NCBI GenBank assembly: GCA_037138335.1 | Contig: JBAXIO010000011.1 | Location: 69,246-133,245 of the forward strand | Origin: CAIRDP01 sp037138335 | GTDB lineage: Bacteria > Bacteroidota > Bacteroidia > Bacteroidales > FEN-979 | Reading direction: 5' to 3' | DNA length: 64,000 nucleotides | Part shown: piece after piece, positions 59,906 through 64,000 of the stretch | How the letters are laid out: each line of letters begins with the position of its first letter | Numbering within the stretch: position 1 is the first letter of the stretch | Notes under the pieces: generated by a model | The model's database searches: none | What the model saw: only the letters and a program-made list of their open reading frames with translations | What the model was told of the DNA's origin: nothing | Translations under genes and position numbers: made by a program

Positions 59906-61557
59906 TTCAGCCCCATGGTTGTAAGTCCCTGTTCATAGATAATATCAACCGGAATATTGGCACTGCTAAGCCGGCTCAGATCAGTCGCAAGTTTCTCATT
60001 GATTTTCCCGTTTTTGGCCAGGTAAGCTTTTGTTCCTTCATAGTTGCCGTCCCCTTCGAACATCAGGACCTTGGCAGCCCAGGCATCAATTGCGGTTTTG
60101 ATTTTAGGGAAATCAACTTTATAACTGCCATTCCCGTCACGCTGAAAAGCCCCGTTCTCTTCAAAGAAATTCAGGCACATCATATTGGCTTTTCCGTGAG
60201 CGCTTGCTGCCCCGAAACGCACAGAGCGTATCAGACTGGCCATATAGGTCACATAGCAGTCTTCTTCGCTTATCCCCTTTATCTCTCCCTTTGCTATCAA
60301 CTGGGTGGCCAGGAACAAGCCCAGGATATCAGCTTTTGCTTCTTCAAAAGCCGAATACTGTTCTTTCAGCGCTTCACGTACATTCCCTTTGCCGTTAATG
60401 GTGTTTTTCAAGCCAAGTCCATGAGCCACTTCGTGGAACATTACATTCGAGAAGAACGCATCAAACTTCACGTTGGACCTTTGTGCCGGGTCAATCAGCA
60501 TATTTGCGATCGGCATCAGGATATTATCGAATTTCGCTTTCATGGCATTTTTTAACTGAAGCCTTCTTGATCCTTTTTTCAGCTGAACGTTTTCATCGTT
60601 AGGCAGGTTGATCGCGATGGTTTTGCTTCCGGCATTGGAAGAACCTGACACATATAAAAGATCATATGCATTAAGATCAGAATCGGTACCTGGTTTTTCT
60701 TTCTTGTATTTTGCATCCACCGGTAATTTTGATTGAAGCTCAGGAAGAAAAGCTGCAAACTTTTCAAGTTTTTTGCTCCAGCTCTTGTCTTTTATTAAAA
60801 TAGCCCCTTCAAACGCGGTTTTATAACCGAAAAGCTCATCTTCGTAATTCTCGATGGGACCCATCACAATATCGATGGTATTTGTTTTCATATCCATCCA
60901 GGCCATATCACTGGCAAAATAATCATCCGACAGAAGTGCTTTGGAGCGCAGTTCAAGGTATTTTTTCAGGCCTGCGTCTTCAGCAAGTACTGCAGCTTTC
61001 TCAAGCAAAGAAGCGGCCTTTTGAATTTCATCCTTGTATGCTTCATGATACCATACCGATTTCAGGACCTTGTCGGCACCCCTCACAATAACAGTATACT
61101 GGCTTGCCTTGTTTTTATCGTTCCACTTTTCAAATTCTTCCTTAGTCATGTCCTTCGGATAAAAATTCACCCCCGCAGGCCTCTCCCCAAACCCCGCAAT
61201 AAACGGTTTGTTGCCGTTGAGCCTTTCCCATGGGCCGTAATTGATTTCTGCAAACTTTCTTACCAGGCTGTCCTTGATAGTGTCCATAAAAGCCTTTTTA
61301 TCGCCAATAGTCTGTTTCCAGTATATACCATCAACAAGTTCAGCGGCTTCAACCAGGAGCGGGATCATTTCCTTTTCTTTGGCCGTAAGGGTGCCGGGAT
61401 CTGTGGTTAGTTTCACTACGGCAAACCCGCCTATCCTGGCCTGCATAAGTGAATCCTGTGAATTCACTGCCGATTTGTTGTTCTTTATATTGCATCCGGA
61501 GAACAAGATTGATATCAGGATCAGCACGCCTGATAATCTGATGTAAGTGTGAGCCAT
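59902..61557 (-). CDS. Dipeptidyl-peptidase 3 (M49)-like zinc peptidase, lipoprotein
   Basis: A 551-residue lipoprotein (signal ending ILFSGC, Cys22). The zinc site is VMFHEVAHGLGLKNTING, with HEVAH at about residue 374, and the second motif YSAFEEAKADILGLF about 25 residues later gives the third ligand. Classical DPP III has a HExxGH six-residue site; this group, often annotated as Zn-dependent hydrolase in Bacteroidota, has the shorter HExxH. N-terminal parts such as YGPWERLNGNKPFIAGFGERPAGVNFYPKDMT are typical of the group. It probably trims peptides in the periplasm. It is divergent from the SPFH gene and coupled with the O-methyltransferase. Confidence 0.82.
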   Translation of the reverse strand: MAHTYIRLSGVLILISILFSGCNIKNNKSAVNSQDSLMQARIGGFAVVKLTTDPGTLTAKEKEMIPLLVEAAELVDGIYWKQTIGDKKAFMDTIKDSLVRKFAEINYGPWERLNGNKPFIAGFGERPAGVNFYPKDMTKEEFEKWNDKNKASQYTVIVRGADKVLKSVWYHEAYKDEIQKAASLLEKAAVLAEDAGLKKYLELRSKALLSDDYFASDMAWMDMKTNTIDIVMGPIENYEDELFGYKTAFEGAILIKDKSWSKKLEKFAAFLPELQSKLPVDAKYKKEKPGTDSDLNAYDLLYVSGSSNAGSKTIAINLPNDENVQLKKGSRRLQLKNAMKAKFDNILMPIANMLIDPAQRSNVKFDAFFSNVMFHEVAHGLGLKNTINGKGNVREALKEQYSAFEEAKADILGLFLATQLIAKGEIKGISEEDCYVTYMASLIRSVRFGAASAHGKANMMCLNFFEENGAFQRDGNGSYKVDFPKIKTAIDAWAAKVLMFEGDGNYEGTKAYLAKNGKINEKLATDLSRLSSANIPVDIIYEQGLTTMGLK

Positions 61558-61576
61558 AACGTTGTTTTATTTTATA

Positions 61577-61584
61577 CAAATTTA
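61577..61584 (-). promoter_or_regulatory. Candidate -7 element of the M49-like peptidase gene
   Basis: On the minus strand TAAATTTG matches TAnnTTTG and is 20 bp before the ATG. No clear -33 box is visible. Confidence 0.4.
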
Positions 61585-61660
61585 TACATTTTCTTGTTTA
61601 ATTGCCTTTTTCGGTGTAGGTTTGAAGTGCAAAATCAGTAACCTTCAAAAACCAAAAAAC

Positions 61661-62536
61661 ATGGAAATACCCGTTTTATTAGTTGTCGGATTAATTCTGC
61701 TTCTTTTTTTCGCAGGTATCCGTATTGTACGACCGACCCATCGCGGTTTGGTAGAGCGTTTAGGAAAGTACAGCAGGTTCGCAATGCCTGGTTTTCACTG
61801 GATCATTCCGGGAATCGAGCAGATGTACCGGGTGAATGTCACTGAAAAGATGATCAATGCCGAACCCCAGGAAATTATTACCAACGATAACCTGAATGCA
61901 AGGGTTGACGCCCAGGTTTATTTTAAGATCAAATCAGACGAGGATCATGTTAAGAATTCCCAATACAATGTTAATAGTATAGAATACCAGATTGTCAATC
62001 TTGCTCGTACGACCCTGCGTAATATTATCGGGACGATGACATTGAAATCGGCTAACAGCGAACGCGGGAAAATAAATAAGGAACTGCACGGGACACTGCA
62101 TGAAGAAACCCTGAGCTGGGGTATTGAGATTATTCGTACCGAGTTGAAGGAAATTGATCCTCCCAAGGATGTCCAGGAAACCATGAACAAGATCGTTAAA
62201 GCCGAGAATGAAAAGATTGCCGCTGTGGATTATGCAACTGCAACCGAGACCAAGGCCGACGGGGAAAAACGTGCCGAGATCCGCAGGGCTGAAGGTATTA
62301 AACAGGGAGCGATCCTGCGTGCCGAAGGCGAAGCCCAGGCCATTCAGCTTGTAAATGAGTCTGCGCAAAAATATTTTGTCGGAAATGCCCAGATGCTCAG
62401 GAGGATACAGGCGATGGAAACTTCACTCAAGGACAACAGCAAGGTTATTGTTCCAAATGGTTCGGATCTTGTGAATGTAATGGGAGAGATGTCGGGTGTT
62501 GTTCCTATTGTGAGGAAATCCGACGATAAAGCCTGA
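61661..62536 (+). CDS. SPFH/band 7 (stomatin-like) membrane protein
   Basis: A 291-residue protein from the ATG at 61661 (MEIPVLLVVG); a longer frame starts only at TTG and has no family match. One N-terminal membrane helix (2-20) is followed by the SPFH domain: GIRIVRPTHRGLVERLGKYSRFAMPGFHWIIPGIEQMYRVNVTEKMINAEPQEIITNDNLNARVDAQVYF, and ARTTLRNIIGTMTL. A helical EA-rich flotillin-type region follows (ATETKADGEKRAEIRRAEGIKQGAILRAEGEAQAIQLV). It is the QmcA/stomatin type, thought to form membrane microdomain scaffolds and influence proteases. No NfeD partner is adjacent. Confidence 0.93.
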   Translation: MEIPVLLVVGLILLLFFAGIRIVRPTHRGLVERLGKYSRFAMPGFHWIIPGIEQMYRVNVTEKMINAEPQEIITNDNLNARVDAQVYFKIKSDEDHVKNSQYNVNSIEYQIVNLARTTLRNIIGTMTLKSANSERGKINKELHGTLHEETLSWGIEIIRTELKEIDPPKDVQETMNKIVKAENEKIAAVDYATATETKADGEKRAEIRRAEGIKQGAILRAEGEAQAIQLVNESAQKYFVGNAQMLRRIQAMETSLKDNSKVIVPNGSDLVNVMGEMSGVVPIVRKSDDKA

Positions 62537-62618
62537 TCCTGGTTTTAATACATCCCTGTAAATTCTCCTCTTCTGGAGCCGTTTACGGGTATGGGGCTCT
62601 TTTCTGGAGTCAAACCGG

Positions 62619-63227
62619 TTAATCCCTTCTGATCAGGGGGAGGAGGAACTCAATCATTTTATTTGTTGAAGCTTCAATTGAGAGCAGGTCTGTACGGATT
62701 TCCAGCGCCGGATGGAGAGGAGTATCATACGGGGCATCGATACCCGTGAACTCCTTCAGTTCACCGTTTCTCGCTTTCTGATACAAGCCTTTTGTGTCGC
62801 GTGACTCACAAACTTCAAGAGGGGCGTTGACAAAGATCTCTATAAAATCCGCGGAGCCTATAATGGTTTTTGCCATTTCACGGATTTCGTTTGTCGGGCT
62901 TATGAAGCTGGCGATCGTAATGACACCGCAGCTTACAAACAACTTTGAGACTTCAGCAACCCTGCGAATGTTCTCATACCTGTCGGCTTCGGAGAATCCC
63001 AGGTTTTTATTGATCCCGGTCCTTACATTATCTCCATCAAGGGTCTGAACGAAGTGCCCCATCTTATGCAAAGAAGCTTCGAGGGCATAGGACAGAGTGG
63101 TCTTGCCTGCTCCTGAAAGCCCGGTCATCCAGATGACTTTGGAGCGCTGATTCAGCTGTTTTTCCTTGACTTCCCTGTCGAGCTTAAGTGATTCGGTAGG
63201 GTAGATGTGCAGTTGTTTCTCGTTCAC
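62619..63227 (-). CDS. cysC: Adenylyl-sulfate (APS) kinase
   Basis: A 202-residue kinase. Walker A GLSGAGKT (36-43), TLDGDNVRTGINKNLGFSEADRYENIRRVAEVSKLF and the substrate loop ISPTNEIREMAKTII then FIEIFVNAPLEVCESRDTKGLYQKAR are all standard. It phosphorylates APS to PAPS. The translation start is GTG at 63225-63227; no ATG precedes the P loop except the one in WMTGLS. CysD/CysN and PAPS reductase are not in the window, so whether it serves assimilation or sulfation cannot be told. A weak GGAGCC/GGGCTC hairpin lies in the convergent gap with the SPFH gene. Confidence 0.93.
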   Translation of the reverse strand: MNEKQLHIYPTESLKLDREVKEKQLNQRSKVIWMTGLSGAGKTTLSYALEASLHKMGHFVQTLDGDNVRTGINKNLGFSEADRYENIRRVAEVSKLFVSCGVITIASFISPTNEIREMAKTIIGSADFIEIFVNAPLEVCESRDTKGLYQKARNGELKEFTGIDAPYDTPLHPALEIRTDLLSIEASTNKMIEFLLPLIRRD

Positions 63228-63645
63228 GTGATATTGTTCTTATATGGTCATAGCTCCTTCAGTTTCATGACTGGCTGAATTCAGGAGAAAGGCCTGGTTC
63301 AATTAGTTTCTGCCCGCAGTTTGCTTATTATCTTTAGCAGGAGGTTGTGATTTGCCCGCAAATATACGGAATCCCGAAAAACCTCAGCCACTTGAATACA
63401 CTGCATAACCATAATGGCGTGCAATTGATTCCCCGAATATTTTGCTTTTTCCTTTACGGTCCAGTAGTTTTATGAAATAAAAACGCGTCAATCGAATGAT
63501 TGACGCGTTTTTTATTCACTTCGGAGCCGTTTTGTGATCCGCCTGGGGCTTGGACGATTTTCTGCTTTGCCTATGTATCTAAGGCTTCTAAGGTGTCAAT
63601 TTTTCACGGTATCAGATTTTCGTTATTTGAGGGTACTGATATAGC
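63228..63645. other. 418-bp gap without a convincing gene
   Basis: Apart from the strong hairpin at 63479-63512, nothing coding or RNA-like is recognised. Short open frames here lack plausible ribosome-binding sites or family features. Confidence 0.6.
63479..63512. terminator. Strong bidirectional rho-independent terminator
   Basis: AAACGCGTCAATC (63481-63493), loop GAAT, then GATTGACGCGTTT (63498-63510). The stem extends by two A-T pairs outward and is flanked by A and T runs on both sides (AAAAA...TTTTTT). It probably ends the minus-strand DUF4143 transcript, whose gene stops 134 bp away, and could also end any plus-strand transcript from the gap. Confidence 0.82.
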
Positions 63646-64000
63646 TTACGTTTCAAACTTCCGAAGATCTCTCCATGATACAATTTTAAATCCTTTGTGA
63701 TTGAAAGTGTCATCACCGCCATATACGATTGTTTTATTATCCTTTCCTGTATCCTCGTTTTTATCAAGGAACCGAAAGGTGGAAAGGAAATCAGGAGAGA
63801 ACGTCCGGGAGGATTTAATTTCTATCCATTGGAGATGTTCATTCTCCGATACAACATCAACTTCGTTGTGATTACTGTCTCGGAAAAACCAGATATCCTG
63901 GGGAATTCCATTGTTAAATCGCTGTTTTAACAATTCCAGAACGATCAGGTTTTCGAACAAAGCGCCTTTCAGGTAATGCGTTTTCAATTGCTCAGCGCTT
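63646..64000 (-). CDS. DUF4143-domain ATPase, C-terminal part
   Basis: The frame is open to the right edge, so the gene begins outside the window. About 118 residues are visible. AEQLKTHYLKGALFENLIVLELLKQRFNNG, then DIWFFRDSNHNEVDVVSE and IEIKSSRTFSPDFLSTFRFL match the C-terminal DUF4143 domain of large AAA+ ATPases. That domain has a nuclease-like fold (H/N-E-VDVV ... EIKSS). The AAA+ part should lie to the right. An internal TTG at 63985-63987 is not a real start. Function of the family is unknown, though members are often mobile or phase-variable. Confidence 0.82.
   Translation of the reverse strand, partial: SAEQLKTHYLKGALFENLIVLELLKQRFNNGIPQDIWFFRDSNHNEVDVVSENEHLQWIEIKSSRTFSPDFLSTFRFLDKNEDTGKDNKTIVYGGDDTFNHKGFKIVSWRDLRKFET

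Noticed and set aside
62560..62600. A GAGCC...GGCTC hairpin between the SPFH and cysC genes as a terminator
   Set aside because: The stem is only five or six pairs with a long loop and the T run is short, so it was mentioned but not listed as a feature.

Overview
The window looks like a chromosome segment from a member of the Bacteroidota, most likely an environmental Bacteroidales-type lineage. The signs are secreted proteins ending in type IX secretion (T9SS) C-terminal domains of both type A (6.4-9.0, 12.8-14.5 and 41.6-42.6 kb) and type B (37.8-38.9 kb), BACON domains, a GH92 glycosidase, a FISUMP-domain protein, many lipoproteins with short MK..C signals, and promoters of the TTTG-N19/20-TAnnTTTG kind. 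No rRNA or tRNA gene and no CRISPR array was seen. No insertion sequence was recognised.

Layout. 0-11 kb: a mainly minus-strand run of envelope and exported proteins (membrane protein, lipoprotein, GT39-like glycosyltransferase, exported ADP-ribosylglycohydrolase-family lipoprotein, T9SS trypsin-like protease, M13 peptidase). 11-23 kb: two sensor kinases, a secreted phospholipase D-like protein, an S41 peptidase, a TfoX-domain protein, a membrane metalloprotease-like protein, an MFS exporter and a nucleoid-associated protein. 23.4-26.8 kb: a small accessory/defence patch with a broken DinD/Bro-type gene, a nucleotidyltransferase (MNT) whose HEPN partner carries an internal deletion, and a 796-residue DNA adenine methyltransferase of restriction-modification type. 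26.8-36.9 kb: YdeI-like protein, methyltransferase, PQQ-propeller membrane protein, FISUMP protein, an RDD membrane protein with an unusual large extracytoplasmic domain, a DUF1295 protein and ClpB. 37-46.5 kb: CoA-binding protein, T9SS proteins, GH92 mannosidase-like enzyme, endonuclease III, thiol peroxidase, RecA, a TPR lipoprotein and an Hpt protein. 46.5-53.5 kb: a BamA-like outer membrane protein and a nucleotide-sugar group (phosphohexomutase, RmlD-like reductase, UDP-glucuronate decarboxylase, UDP-glucose dehydrogenase) that can lead from hexose phosphate to UDP-xylose. 53.5-58.9 kb: a likely DNA-damage mutagenesis cassette: a self-cleaving type XRE-S24 repressor divergent from DinB and an overlapping DnaE-type polymerase. 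58.9-64 kb: O-methyltransferase, DPP3-like peptidase, SPFH protein, APS kinase and the end of a DUF4143 ATPase.

The most notable non-gene structure is a set of short-unit (7-8 bp) tandem arrays arranged as inverted repeats. One family (TGGATAnC / TATCCAGn with a 34-bp period and GGCGCTTCGCGCC hairpins) sits at 37.0, 37.6, 38.9 and 43.4 kb. A GGTGACT/TTCACnn array is at 50.2 kb. GGAAACnG/TTCCCGn-type arrays lie at 57.9, 58.2 and 58.9 kb, the first two inside the dnaE reading frame without breaking it. The second strongest signal is a pair of identical GATTA-N5-TAATC sites 23 bp apart in the S24 repressor-dinB divergent promoter. The third is a perfect 25-bp palindrome just upstream of the MNT gene.
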